The notes beneath the pieces were generated by a model. It did not search any database and was not told the origin of the DNA. It saw nothing but the letters and a program-made list of their open reading frames with translations. DNA of 64,000 nucleotides from Gammaproteobacteria bacterium (GTDB taxonomy: Bacteria; Pseudomonadota; Gammaproteobacteria; Steroidobacterales; Steroidobacteraceae). The stretch covers positions 62,001 through 126,000 of the forward strand of contig JAGWWY010000001.1 in assembly GCA_018970145.1 (NCBI GenBank). The letters are read 5' to 3'. Every line of letters begins with the position of its first letter. Position 1 is the stretch's first letter. The translations under genes were made by a program, and so were the position numbers. Below, piece by piece: positions 36,948 to 44,633 of the stretch.

Positions 36948-37334
36948 TTAACGCTCCGACGCGTCGAAGGCGTGGCGTATCCAGCGAAGATCATTGCCGG
37001 TTTCGCCGTCACACGCAATGACATCGAAGCGCAGCGGTCGCCTGTTCAACTCGGGGTGGCACTGCAGTAGTCGCCGGGTCGTTCGCACGATGCGCTGGCG
37101 TTTGCGGGCATCGACGCTCGCCGCGGCGCCACCCCATTCGTGTCGCTGTCGTCGGCGCACTTCCACAACCAGTACGGCGCCTGCATGCAGCGCCACCAAA
37201 TCGAGCTCGCCGCAACGGGCGCGAAAGTTTCGCAGCAGAATGGTCGCGCCATGTGACTCGAGCAGTGCCGCCGCGCGCTCCTCGGCGAGACGGCCGATCG
37301 CCGCTCGATCAGGGGGTGACGGCGGCTGCCACAC
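36948..37334 (-). CDS. yraN: YraN, UPF0102 family endonuclease-like protein
   Basis: The 128-residue product matches the UPF0102 family, with a restriction-endonuclease-like core: EERAAALLESHGATIL, then RCGELDLVALHAGAVLVVEVRRR, containing the acid-x-acid-x-(K/R) arrangement seen in family members. Its role is not established; relatives are linked to recombination or Holliday junction processing. It lies downstream of lpoA as in E. coli (order lpoA-yraN) and overlaps it by 26 bases. Confidence 0.88.
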   Translation of the reverse strand: MWQPPSPPDRAAIGRLAEERAAALLESHGATILLRNFRARCGELDLVALHAGAVLVVEVRRRQRHEWGGAAASVDARKRQRIVRTTRRLLQCHPELNRRPLRFDVIACDGETGNDLRWIRHAFDASER

Positions 37335-39267
37335 CGGCGTCGATATGTGCGAGCGTCAACTCGCGTTGGATGATGCCATCGGCTCCGATCGACAAAATGC
37401 CCGTCACGCCGTCGATGCGCAGCGACGATTCAGTGGTTCCCGTCGCGAGGCGCTGTTGCATCGCGGCCTGTAACAGCCACGCGTCATAGCCGAACGCGAA
37501 CAGCCGCCCATGACGACGCGGTTCGTCACCGGCGCTCTCGAGTTGCGTCGCAAGTCGCGACGCGGCACCCGTCGCGGGCGAGAGCATCCAAGGCATGTCG
37601 GCGAACAGCAGCCCTTCGAGTTCAGACGACCGGTTGCCATCCCAGGCATCGGCGGTTGCGTAGGTCGGGATATCAGCTGCGCCGTGGAATTTCAGTTGCG
37701 GTCGCAGTTGCCGAATTTGCTGCGCGGTACCCGGCGAGAAGAGCAAGTCGACATCACCGCGTCGGCGCGGCTGGAATACCAGCGTTTCGTCGACGATGGA
37801 TTGCAGGCGACGGTGACGGGCGCGACTCTGCTCGAGCCGCAAAGCTTTTTCGATGGCCGCTGAGCTGTCGTCTGCGAGTGATTCTTGCGCGAGCACGCGT
37901 CCGCCTCCCGCTTCGAAAGTCGAACGAAAGGCGGTGCCGACACGGGCCGCCCAATCACCAGTCGGTAGCAGGATGATCGCACGGCGTTGGTTGACCGCGA
38001 GTGCGCGTTCTGCGGCCAGCTTGGCTTCTTCTTCGGCCAGCAAAGCGTACTGCCAGAGGGATGTCGCACGGGGTGCGGTGCTCGCGGGCAGCGTGTTGAG
38101 CAACAGCTGCGGCAAAGAATTCGGCAGGTTTGCCGCCATGACCACTTCGTCGCGGCCGAGCGGGCCGATCAGAAATCCTGCGCCCGCTGTGCGAGCTTGC
38201 GCGATGAGCGCTTGCATCGTTACCGGATCCGTTGCTGTTGCTGTGTCGTAGAAACGGAGGGCAAGGCCATCGCCGCCATGGGCGAAGTGCGCGGCGATCA
38301 AGCCGTCGCGTACTTCGCGTCCGGCGGCGGCGAGGCGACCCGACAGCGGCAACAAGACGGCGATGTGCGCCGAGTCCAAGCGCGCGCTCTCGGCCGCAAT
38401 ACGGCCGGAGGCGCCATCGCGCGGCGCATCCGTCGGTGTCGCGGCGAGTGCCATCGGTGGTGGGGCCTCGAGGTGGGTTTCGACGAGCGCCGTGCGGGCC
38501 GGATGATTTGGGTAGCGGCGCTGCCATGCCGCCGTGATCGCGGCATTGCCGCTTGCGGGCAACCGGGCGGCGCGCGCGGCGAGGCTCGCGGCTTCGAGCC
38601 AGCCGCGCACCAACGCATCGCGACCCGCGAGTCTCGGATCGATGCGCAAACCCGTATCGACAGCGGCGCGAAGGTCTGCCAACAAGACCGTGCGCACAGC
38701 GGCGGCGGCCCTCGGATCGTCGGTGAGTCTCTCACGCTCGAGCGCGCTGCGTACGGCCTCGACGGGCAAGGCGTTGGCCAGTGCGAGACGTTGTCGGAGT
38801 TCGAAAAAACGCGCGCGTGCGGCAGCCTGGGTTACTGCATCCGGCGCGGTGAGCGCCGAGCAGCGTTGCCACGCTTTCGCCGCGCCATCGCGAAGCCAGA
38901 GAAATAGCACGGTCAGGCGATCGCGCTCGAACGACTGGCCGACATCAAGCGGCACTTCGAGCGGCGCATCGAGCGGCGCATCGAGCAGCGCGAGACCCTG
39001 TGCAGCGGGCTCGATCCGCTCGGCGAGCAGCCATTGTTCGATCGCCGCCAAGCGCCACGTGTTAGCGCCGCCGCCGGGGGCGCTTGCTGCTAGCGACTCG
39101 TACTCGCTTGCAGCTGCCGCGTGCTCACCGCGCTCTGCCAAGGCTGCGGCACGCTCGGCGTTCGCGATGGGCGCGCGTTCGACCGGGCCACAGGCAGCAA
39201 GGCTGATCGCGGCAAGCAGGCACAGTAGCAAGGCGGGCAGGCTAAACGGGGCGCGAGAACAAATCAT
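37309..39267 (-). CDS. lpoA: LpoA/LppC, outer-membrane lipoprotein activator of PBP1a
   Basis: Outer-membrane lipoprotein of 652 residues that activates PBP1a through the peptidoglycan layer. The N-terminal signal peptide ends with a lipobox (LAAISLAACG, Cys about residue 26). An N-terminal TPR-like helical domain (30-270) precedes a periplasmic-binding-like C-terminal LppC domain (HIAVLLPLSGRLAAAG, then FLIGPLGRDEV). The ATG at 39267 gives the proper signal peptide. Length and layout match the family. A 12-bp tandem repeat lies in the N-domain. It is divergent from rsmI, its usual neighbour. Confidence 0.92.
   Translation of the reverse strand: MICSRAPFSLPALLLCLLAAISLAACGPVERAPIANAERAAALAERGEHAAAASEYESLAASAPGGGANTWRLAAIEQWLLAERIEPAAQGLALLDAPLDAPLEVPLDVGQSFERDRLTVLFLWLRDGAAKAWQRCSALTAPDAVTQAAARARFFELRQRLALANALPVEAVRSALERERLTDDPRAAAAVRTVLLADLRAAVDTGLRIDPRLAGRDALVRGWLEAASLAARAARLPASGNAAITAAWQRRYPNHPARTALVETHLEAPPPMALAATPTDAPRDGASGRIAAESARLDSAHIAVLLPLSGRLAAAGREVRDGLIAAHFAHGGDGLALRFYDTATATDPVTMQALIAQARTAGAGFLIGPLGRDEVVMAANLPNSLPQLLLNTLPASTAPRATSLWQYALLAEEEAKLAAERALAVNQRRAIILLPTGDWAARVGTAFRSTFEAGGGRVLAQESLADDSSAAIEKALRLEQSRARHRRLQSIVDETLVFQPRRRGDVDLLFSPGTAQQIRQLRPQLKFHGAADIPTYATADAWDGNRSSELEGLLFADMPWMLSPATGAASRLATQLESAGDEPRRHGRLFAFGYDAWLLQAAMQQRLATGTTESSLRIDGVTGILSIGADGIIQRELTLAHIDAGVAAAVTP
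38947..38994 (-). repeat. Four tandem 12-bp units inside lpoA
   Basis: Four adjacent units of the type GAGCGGCGCATC (the inner two identical, the outer two diverged) encode a degenerate (Asp/Val)-(Ala/Val)-Pro-Leu repeat, read as LDAPLDAPLEVPLD in LpoA. The period is a multiple of three, so copy-number change would keep the frame. Confidence 0.9.
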
Positions 39268-39353
39268 GCGTTGAATACCGTGCAGGGCAGGGGCAGGATG
39301 CGCACGGCGCCTGGTTGGTCGGCGCGGATGACGCAAAATCGGGAGTGATTATA

Positions 39354-40250
39354 GTGGGCGATCCAAGCAGTGCGACGACAGGGTCGAACACGGCGGTATC
39401 GGTCGGTCGGCTCGAGGTCGTCGCCACGCCGATAGGCAATCTCGCGGATCTGTCGCCGCGAGCGCGCGACAGTCTCGCGGGCGCTGACTTGCTTGCAGTC
39501 GAGGATACGCGACGCACCGGCGCGCTCCTCTCGGCGCTTGGGCTGCAAAAGCCGATGGTCTCGCTGCACACCCACAACGAACGGGCCCGCGGCGACGAGT
39601 TGATCCGGCGTTTGCAGGCGGGTGCAGTGATCGCCATCGTGAGCGATGCGGGCACCCCACTGCTTTCCGATCCAGGCTTCGATCTGGTGCGTCGCGCCGC
39701 GGCCGCCGGGATCACGGTTCGTGGTATTCCCGGTCCTACGGCCATTGCGGTGGCTTTGTCGGTCGCCGCGATTCCAGCCGAGCGATTTTGCTTCGAGGGT
39801 TTTTTGCCGGCACGAGCTGGGGAGCGACGTACGCGCTTGTCGACGCTGCTGCGCGAGACGCGAGCGATGGTGTTTTTCGAGGCGCCGCATCGAATCAGCG
39901 AGACGCTCGCCGACATGGCGTTCATCTTCGGGCCCGAGCGCGAGGCAGCCGTCACTCGGGAGCTGACCAAGGTTTACGAGAGCGTTTATCGCGGTTCGCT
40001 CGCGAGCTTGGCCGAGCGCTCGGCACGCGAGCCGGACTGGCAGCGCGGCGAAATCACGTTGGTGGTGGCCGGTGCACTCGAAGCGTCGGCGGGCGAGACG
40101 GTCGATGCGGCAGAGGTCGATCGGGTCGTTGCAGCGGCGCTCGTACATTTGCCGCCCTCTAAGGCCGCAGCGCTGGCGGCGAACTTGACCGGCTGCGCTC
40201 GAGAAACGGCCTACGAGGCCGCGGTGAGGCTCGCAGCGGCGCGTCGTTGA
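39354..40250 (+). CDS. rsmI: RsmI, 16S rRNA 2'-O-methyltransferase (C1402)
   Basis: Methylates the ribose of C1402 in the 16S decoding centre. The 298-residue product has the tetrapyrrole-methylase fold: LEVVATPIGNLADLSPRA, VEDTRRTGALL, VSDAGTPLLSDPG and GPTAIAVALS, all typical of RsmI. A GTG start at 39354 with GGGAG eight bases upstream is preferred; TTG at 39315 is possible. It is divergent from lpoA, the common gene order in gammaproteobacteria, and is followed by rnpB. Confidence 0.94.
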   Translation: MGDPSSATTGSNTAVSVGRLEVVATPIGNLADLSPRARDSLAGADLLAVEDTRRTGALLSALGLQKPMVSLHTHNERARGDELIRRLQAGAVIAIVSDAGTPLLSDPGFDLVRRAAAAGITVRGIPGPTAIAVALSVAAIPAERFCFEGFLPARAGERRTRLSTLLRETRAMVFFEAPHRISETLADMAFIFGPEREAAVTRELTKVYESVYRGSLASLAERSAREPDWQRGEITLVVAGALEASAGETVDAAEVDRVVAAALVHLPPSKAAALAANLTGCARETAYEAAVRLAAARR

Positions 40251-40337
40251 CCGCGGGCTGTCCGTCCGGGGCAAGCGTGGTGGGGGCCGGGCGTATTGGG
40301 GGCGGGCGTTGCCTCATCGCGATCCGCGTGCCACTCG

Positions 40338-40366
40338 TTGTAGTGATCGGTGCAGGCGCGTATCGT
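40338..40366 (+). promoter_or_regulatory. Promoter of rnpB
   Basis: TTGTAG (40338-40343) and TATCGT (40361-40366) are separated by 17 bases. Transcription starting seven bases later would begin exactly at the G that opens the P1 helix of RNase P RNA. Confidence 0.7.
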
Positions 40367-40373
40367 GCCTATC

Positions 40374-40744
40374 GGAGTCGGCCAGGTGATCGCTGCATTT
40401 CGCAAGAAATGGGGAGGAAAGTCCGGGCTCCTTCGGACACGGTGCCAGGTAACGCCTGGGGGGCGCGAGCCCACGGAAAGTGCAACAGAAAGATACCGCC
40501 GACGTGCCACCCGCCAGGGAGGCACAGGTAAGGGTGAAATGGTGCGGTAAGAGCGCACCGCGCACGTGGTAACACGGACGGCATGGCAAACCCCACCGGG
40601 AGCAAGGCCAAATAGGGAAGTCGCAGGGAAACCTGCAGCGCGGTGTCCGAGCGTGACTTCCGGGTAGGCTGCTTGAGGCATTCGGTGACGAATGTCCCAG
40701 AGGAATGATCACCCTAGACAGAACCCGGCTTACCGGCCGACTCC
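40374..40744 (+). ncRNA. rnpB: RNase P RNA, bacterial type A
   Basis: The ribozyme component of RNase P, which trims 5' leaders from tRNA precursors. The 5' end GGAGTCGGCC pairs with GGCCGACTCC at the 3' end to form P1. Inside are the universally conserved GAGGAAAGTCCGGGCTCC (about 40412-40431), ACAGAAAGATACCGCC, GGTAAGGGTGAAA, the stretch GGTAAGAGCGCACCG and, near the 3' end, AGACAGAACCCGGCTTA. The length of about 371 bases is normal. The gene lies between rsmI and mraZ. Exact ends are set by the P1 helix and may vary by a few bases. Confidence 0.96.
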
Positions 40745-40883
40745 TTCCTTTTCTAGAGCGTTAGCTGAGGCTTATTCAGCAACCCCCTGAAACCCCAAAG
40801 ATTTTGTCTTTTTCGCGCCCTTGCACGGAGCGCATAACGCCCGTAAGTTATTGGCAGTACATAAAATTTTCTTCGATTCGCCG
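40745..40883 (+). other. rnpB 3' flank, weak terminator-like structure
   Basis: A T-rich tract TTCCTTTTCT follows the P1 helix. A hairpin GTT(A)GCTGA with TCAGCAAC lies at 40760-40783, and the small AAAGA-TTTTG-TCTTT dyad followed by TT lies near 40796-40813. Either could end rnpB transcription. No coding region is seen here. Confidence 0.4.
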
Positions 40884-40950
40884 TTGACACTCCACATCGG
40901 CAGTTTCTATAGTGGCGCCAAGTGGTAAAAAGTGGGGCGAAATGGGCGAT
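40884..40950 (+). promoter_or_regulatory. mra promoter with four MraZ-type 10-bp repeats
   Basis: TTGACA at 40884-40889 and TATAGT at 40908-40913 with 18-base spacing form a good sigma-70 promoter. Four units with a 10-bp period follow: AGTGGCGCCA, AGTGGTAAAA, AGTGGGGCGA and AATGGGCGAT (40911-40950). The TGG(G/N) core with 10-bp periodicity is the MraZ operator layout known from E. coli. The first unit overlaps the -10, so bound MraZ would block transcription of the whole division cluster. Confidence 0.85.
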
Positions 40951-40970
40951 TGTGCGCCCGTTCCAAAGTC

Positions 40971-41423
40971 ATGTTTCGTGGTGCCAGCAGAGTCACGCTC
41001 GATGACAAAGGCCGGATGGTTTTGCCCACCCGGCAGCGTCAGCGCGCACTCGAGCGTAGCGAGGGCAACCTCGTTGTCACCGTGGATCGTGACCCCTGCC
41101 TTCTGATTTATCCGCTGCCTGACTGGGAGCAGATCGAGCGCAAGTTGATGAGCCTGCCGGCTTTGCATGAGCGGTCCCGCCGCCTGCAACGCTTGATGGT
41201 GGGTCACGCGACCGAGATCGATCTGGACGGTCAGGGACGGCTGTTGCTGCCGCCCGAACTGCGTGAATACGCCGGTTTGACGCGGCACGCGATGCTGATC
41301 GGCCAAGGTAATCGACTCGAACTGTGGGATGAAGCGCGCTGGAACGAGCGTCGCGACTTCTGGGTCAAGAGCGAGGAAACCGCCACCGATCTGTCGACGG
41401 AGCTCGAGTCTCTGTCGCTGTGA
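40971..41423 (+). CDS. mraZ: MraZ, transcriptional repressor of the dcw cluster
   Basis: AbrB-fold DNA-binding protein that forms ring-shaped oligomers and represses its own operon. The 150-residue product has two SpoVT/AbrB repeats, MFRGASRVTLDDKGRMVLPT and ATEIDLDGQGRLLLPPELR. The ATG at 40971 gives the usual start; an upstream in-frame GTG-type extension would read through the repeat operator. It opens the dcw cluster under the promoter with four binding-site repeats. Confidence 0.95.
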   Translation: MFRGASRVTLDDKGRMVLPTRQRQRALERSEGNLVVTVDRDPCLLIYPLPDWEQIERKLMSLPALHERSRRLQRLMVGHATEIDLDGQGRLLLPPELREYAGLTRHAMLIGQGNRLELWDEARWNERRDFWVKSEETATDLSTELESLSL

Positions 41424-41528
41424 GCGTCGCGCGACGGTTGTCGCGAACAAGGGCGATGCAGTCACGCCGGGCGCGGCGCGAGGGCATCGAGTGCAGGCGA
41501 TTTTTTGCGGGGGCGGGGGCGAACTCCG

Positions 41529-42452
41529 GTGGATGAGCACATACCGGTGCTTGTCGACGAGGTGCTGGAGGTTCTGGCGCCGTCCGCGGGCGGTTTTTAT
41601 GTCGATGGCACTTTCGGTCGGGGTGGTCACACGGCGCGCTTGCTGCAGGCGGTTGGCGCCTCGGGCAGCGTGCTCGCTCTCGATCGGGATCCGCAGGCCA
41701 TCGCAGCAGGCCATCAAAGATTTCACGATGAGCCACGTCTCGAACTCGTGCACGCAGACTTTGCGCAGTTGGCGCGAGTGGTCGCCGAGCGCGGTCGGGG
41801 TCGGCCTGTCCGCGGGTTATTACTCGATCTTGGTGTCTCCTCGCCGCAAATTGACGATCCCTCCCGCGGCTTCAGTTTCTCCAAAGACGGTCCGCTCGAT
41901 ATGCGTATGGATCCGACGCGCGGCGAGTCCGCCGCGGACTTCCTCGCTCGCGCCGACGAGCGGGAGCTGTGTCAAGTGATCGCTGAACTCGGTGAGGAGA
42001 GACATGCGAGACGCATCGCGCGCGTCATCGTATCGGCGCGGCTCGAGGCGCCGCTACGCCGCACGGGGGAGCTCGCCGAGCTCGTGCAGCGAGTCGTGCG
42101 CAGCCACGACGGCAAACATCCCGCGACGCGCACCTTTCAGGCGTTACGTATGCAGGTCAACGACGAGCTCGGACAATTGCAACGCGGTCTCGAGGCGGCA
42201 TTTGAAGTGCTCGCACCGGGTGGTCGCATGGCGGTGATCAGTTTTCACTCGCTTGAAGATCGTCGGGTCAAACATTTCATTCGTGAGCGTTCGATGGTTG
42301 ATCCGGTTTACGCGGGTTTACCGAATATTCCCGACTCCGCTTTGCCACGCATGCGCGAAGTGGGTCGCAAGCGTCGCGCTTCGGATGCGGAGCTTGCGCG
42401 TAATCCGCGCTCGCGTAGTGCCGTGCTTCGCTGTGGAGAGCGTCTGCGATGA
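41529..42452 (+). CDS. rsmH: RsmH, 16S rRNA N4-methyltransferase (C1402)
   Basis: Methylates the base of C1402 in 16S rRNA, the same nucleotide whose ribose RsmI modifies. The 307-residue product has HIPVLVDEVLEVL at the start, VDGTFGRGGHT (SAM loop), LDLGVSSPQID and ISFHSLEDRRVKHF. A GTG at 41529 gives the usual family start; a TTG eight codons earlier is possible. It is the second gene of the dcw cluster, and ftsL overlaps its stop. Confidence 0.95.
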   Translation: MDEHIPVLVDEVLEVLAPSAGGFYVDGTFGRGGHTARLLQAVGASGSVLALDRDPQAIAAGHQRFHDEPRLELVHADFAQLARVVAERGRGRPVRGLLLDLGVSSPQIDDPSRGFSFSKDGPLDMRMDPTRGESAADFLARADERELCQVIAELGEERHARRIARVIVSARLEAPLRRTGELAELVQRVVRSHDGKHPATRTFQALRMQVNDELGQLQRGLEAAFEVLAPGGRMAVISFHSLEDRRVKHFIRERSMVDPVYAGLPNIPDSALPRMREVGRKRRASDAELARNPRSRSAVLRCGERLR

Positions 42453-42733
42453 AAATGCCGTCGCGCCGCGCCTTGTATTTTTTGATCCCTGCCCTGTGGC
42501 TCACGGTGCTGGCCTCGGCTGCCGGTGCGGTTTACGTGAAGCACCGATCACGCGAATTGTTCGTCGAACTCGAGCGCGTCAATCGCGAGCGTGATCGGCT
42601 CGAGATGGAATGGGGTCGGCTGCAACTCGAGCAGAGCGCATTTTCGACACACGCGTTCGTCGAGAATGTCGCGGCGACGAATCTCGGTATGCGCACACCG
42701 CCACCGAAGCAGATCGAAGTGGTAGCGCCATGA
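42449..42733 (+). CDS. ftsL: FtsL, cell division protein
   Basis: Bitopic divisome protein of 94 residues that forms the FtsQLB complex. It has a short cytoplasmic start, one membrane segment (about 9-28, LYFLIPALWLTVLASAAGAV) and a periplasmic coiled coil (about 35-65, ELFVELERVNRERDRLEMEW). Sequence identity in this family is low, so the call rests on position, size and topology. The ATG overlaps the rsmH stop as ATGA. Confidence 0.9.
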   Translation: MKMPSRRALYFLIPALWLTVLASAAGAVYVKHRSRELFVELERVNRERDRLEMEWGRLQLEQSAFSTHAFVENVAATNLGMRTPPPKQIEVVAP

Positions 42734-42743
42734 CGAGGTTCGC

Positions 42744-44633
42744 ATGATTCGCTGGCGCTTCGGCAAGAAGTCATCGACGGCAGCCGGTCGCAGTGCGGCC
42801 GGGCGCAGCTCGCGTAGTGGTCTGACTCGCAAGCCCGATACACCGACGCCTTCGTTCGTGTTTCGTGGCTATCTGCTCGCGGGCTTGATGGCCATCGGGG
42901 CCGTTGCGCTGACTTGGAAAGCCGTGACGCTGCAACTGGTCGAAGACGATTTTTTGCGTGGCCAGGGCGATGAGCGCTTCACACGCGTGGCTCCGATCGT
43001 CGCGCATCGCGGCAGTATCATCGATCGCATGGGTGAGCCGCTCGCGGTCAGTACACCGGTCGACTCGGTATGGGTCAACCCCAAAGAATTGACGCTCGGC
43101 ACCGATCAGATCGCCAACCTTGCCCGCGCCCTCAATCGCGATCCCGAGGAGTTCAAGGAGCGCATCACGGCGAATCTGCAGCGACAGTTCCTTTATGTTG
43201 CACGGCACATGCAACCGGCCGAGGCTGCGAAAATTCGCGCCCTCGACATTCCCGGTGTGCATCTGACTCGTGAGTATCGTCGTTATTATCCGGCCGGCGA
43301 GGTGACCGGCCACGTGATCGGCTTCACGAGCGTGGATGATAGGGGTCAGGAGGGTCTTGAGCTCGTCTACGACCATTGGCTCGCCGGCGACAACGGTGCC
43401 AAGCGCGTCATCCAAGATAATCTTGGTCGTACCGTGCAGACGGTCGAGAGCATCAAGCCGATGCGTCCGGGTCGCAATATGGCGCTCTCGCTCGATATGC
43501 GTTTGCAGTATCTCGCTTATCGAGAATTGAAAGCGGCCATGCAGCAGCATCGGGCGAAGGCGGGGTCGGTCGTCGTGATCGACGTCAGCACCGGCGAAGT
43601 GCTCGCAATGGTGAATCAGCCGACCTTCAACCCCAACGATCGCGCTCAATATAAACCGAGCGGTTACAAGAACCGCGCCGTCACCGACCTCGTCGAGCCC
43701 GGTTCCACGATCAAGCCGTTCGTGGTCGCTGCGGCTTTGTCATCGGGTAAGTTTAATAATGAGAGCATCATCGACACGTCGCCCGGTATGGTGAAGGTCG
43801 GGATCAAGGTCATCGAAGACAAGAACAACCTCGGTGCGATCGATCTTGCGACGGCGTTGGCGCGCAGTTCGAACGTGGCGATGACACGGATCGCGCTCAC
43901 GCTCGGGCCCGAAACCCTGCATGGCACCTTATCGAAGCTCGGCTTCGGGCGAGTGACGACCAGTGGTTATCCCGGCGAGTCGGCGGGATTGTTGACACAG
44001 TACAACCACTGGCGTCCGATCACGACAGCAACCGTGTCGTACGGCTACGGCTTGTCGGCAACGCCGCTGCAGATCGCGCAGGCCTATGCGACCTTGGGTG
44101 GTGAGGGCATGCGCCGACCGGTCTCCTTCCTGAAGGTGGAGCAACCCGTCGGTGGTGAGCGAGTGCTCCCCGCGCAAGTCAGTCGCGATGTCGTCGACAT
44201 GTTGCGCGCCGTCGTCTCGGCCGAGATCGGCACGGGCAAGCGCGCGGCGATCCCGGGTTACACGGTTGCTGGTAAGACGGGCACCGCTTGGAAAGCGAGC
44301 GCCGGCGGCTATTCGACCAACCGGTATCTCTCGGTGTTTGCGGGTCTTGCTCCGGCTTCGAATCCGCGTCTGGCGACGGTCGTCGTTATCGATGAGCCGG
44401 GTGCGGGTCTTTACTACGGCGGTGACGTGGCCGCACCGGTATTCTCGAAAGTTGTCGGTGGTGCGCTGCGTTTGCTCGCCGTCGCGCCCGATGCGCCCGT
44501 CGACGGATTGACCGATCAATTGCCCGAGACCTTACCTGAGTCGTTACCGGAGTCGCTCGAAGCGCCGGGTAATGCGCTCATCACCAACATCGCACAGCGT
44601 GGCACGGCGACTAACGGCGAGGTCCGTCGATGA
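42744..44633 (+). CDS. ftsI: FtsI (PBP3), division-specific peptidoglycan transpeptidase
   Basis: Class B penicillin-binding protein for septal cross-linking with FtsW. The 629-residue protein has an N-terminal membrane helix (about 41-63), a pedestal domain (80-230) and a transpeptidase domain with Ser321-x-x-Lys324 (EPGSTIKPF), SSN at 375-377 and KTG at 511-513. The last 50 residues contain a short LPE(T/S) repeat and are longer than in E. coli after loss of the C-terminal processing-site homology. It overlaps murE by four bases (ATGA). Confidence 0.96.
   Translation: MIRWRFGKKSSTAAGRSAAGRSSRSGLTRKPDTPTPSFVFRGYLLAGLMAIGAVALTWKAVTLQLVEDDFLRGQGDERFTRVAPIVAHRGSIIDRMGEPLAVSTPVDSVWVNPKELTLGTDQIANLARALNRDPEEFKERITANLQRQFLYVARHMQPAEAAKIRALDIPGVHLTREYRRYYPAGEVTGHVIGFTSVDDRGQEGLELVYDHWLAGDNGAKRVIQDNLGRTVQTVESIKPMRPGRNMALSLDMRLQYLAYRELKAAMQQHRAKAGSVVVIDVSTGEVLAMVNQPTFNPNDRAQYKPSGYKNRAVTDLVEPGSTIKPFVVAAALSSGKFNNESIIDTSPGMVKVGIKVIEDKNNLGAIDLATALARSSNVAMTRIALTLGPETLHGTLSKLGFGRVTTSGYPGESAGLLTQYNHWRPITTATVSYGYGLSATPLQIAQAYATLGGEGMRRPVSFLKVEQPVGGERVLPAQVSRDVVDMLRAVVSAEIGTGKRAAIPGYTVAGKTGTAWKASAGGYSTNRYLSVFAGLAPASNPRLATVVVIDEPGAGLYYGGDVAAPVFSKVVGGALRLLAVAPDAPVDGLTDQLPETLPESLPESLEAPGNALITNIAQRGTATNGEVRR
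44520..44555 (+). repeat. Three tandem 12-bp units near the ftsI 3' end
   Basis: TTGCCCGAGACC, TTACCTGAGTCG and TTACCGGAGTCG are adjacent and near-identical, encoding Leu-Pro-Glu-(Thr/Ser) three times in the C-terminal tail. The frame is preserved. Confidence 0.85.

Noticed and set aside
40314-40712. Open frames inside the RNase P RNA region on both strands
   Set aside because: They overlap conserved RNase P RNA helices and motifs and have no ribosome binding site or recognisable domain.
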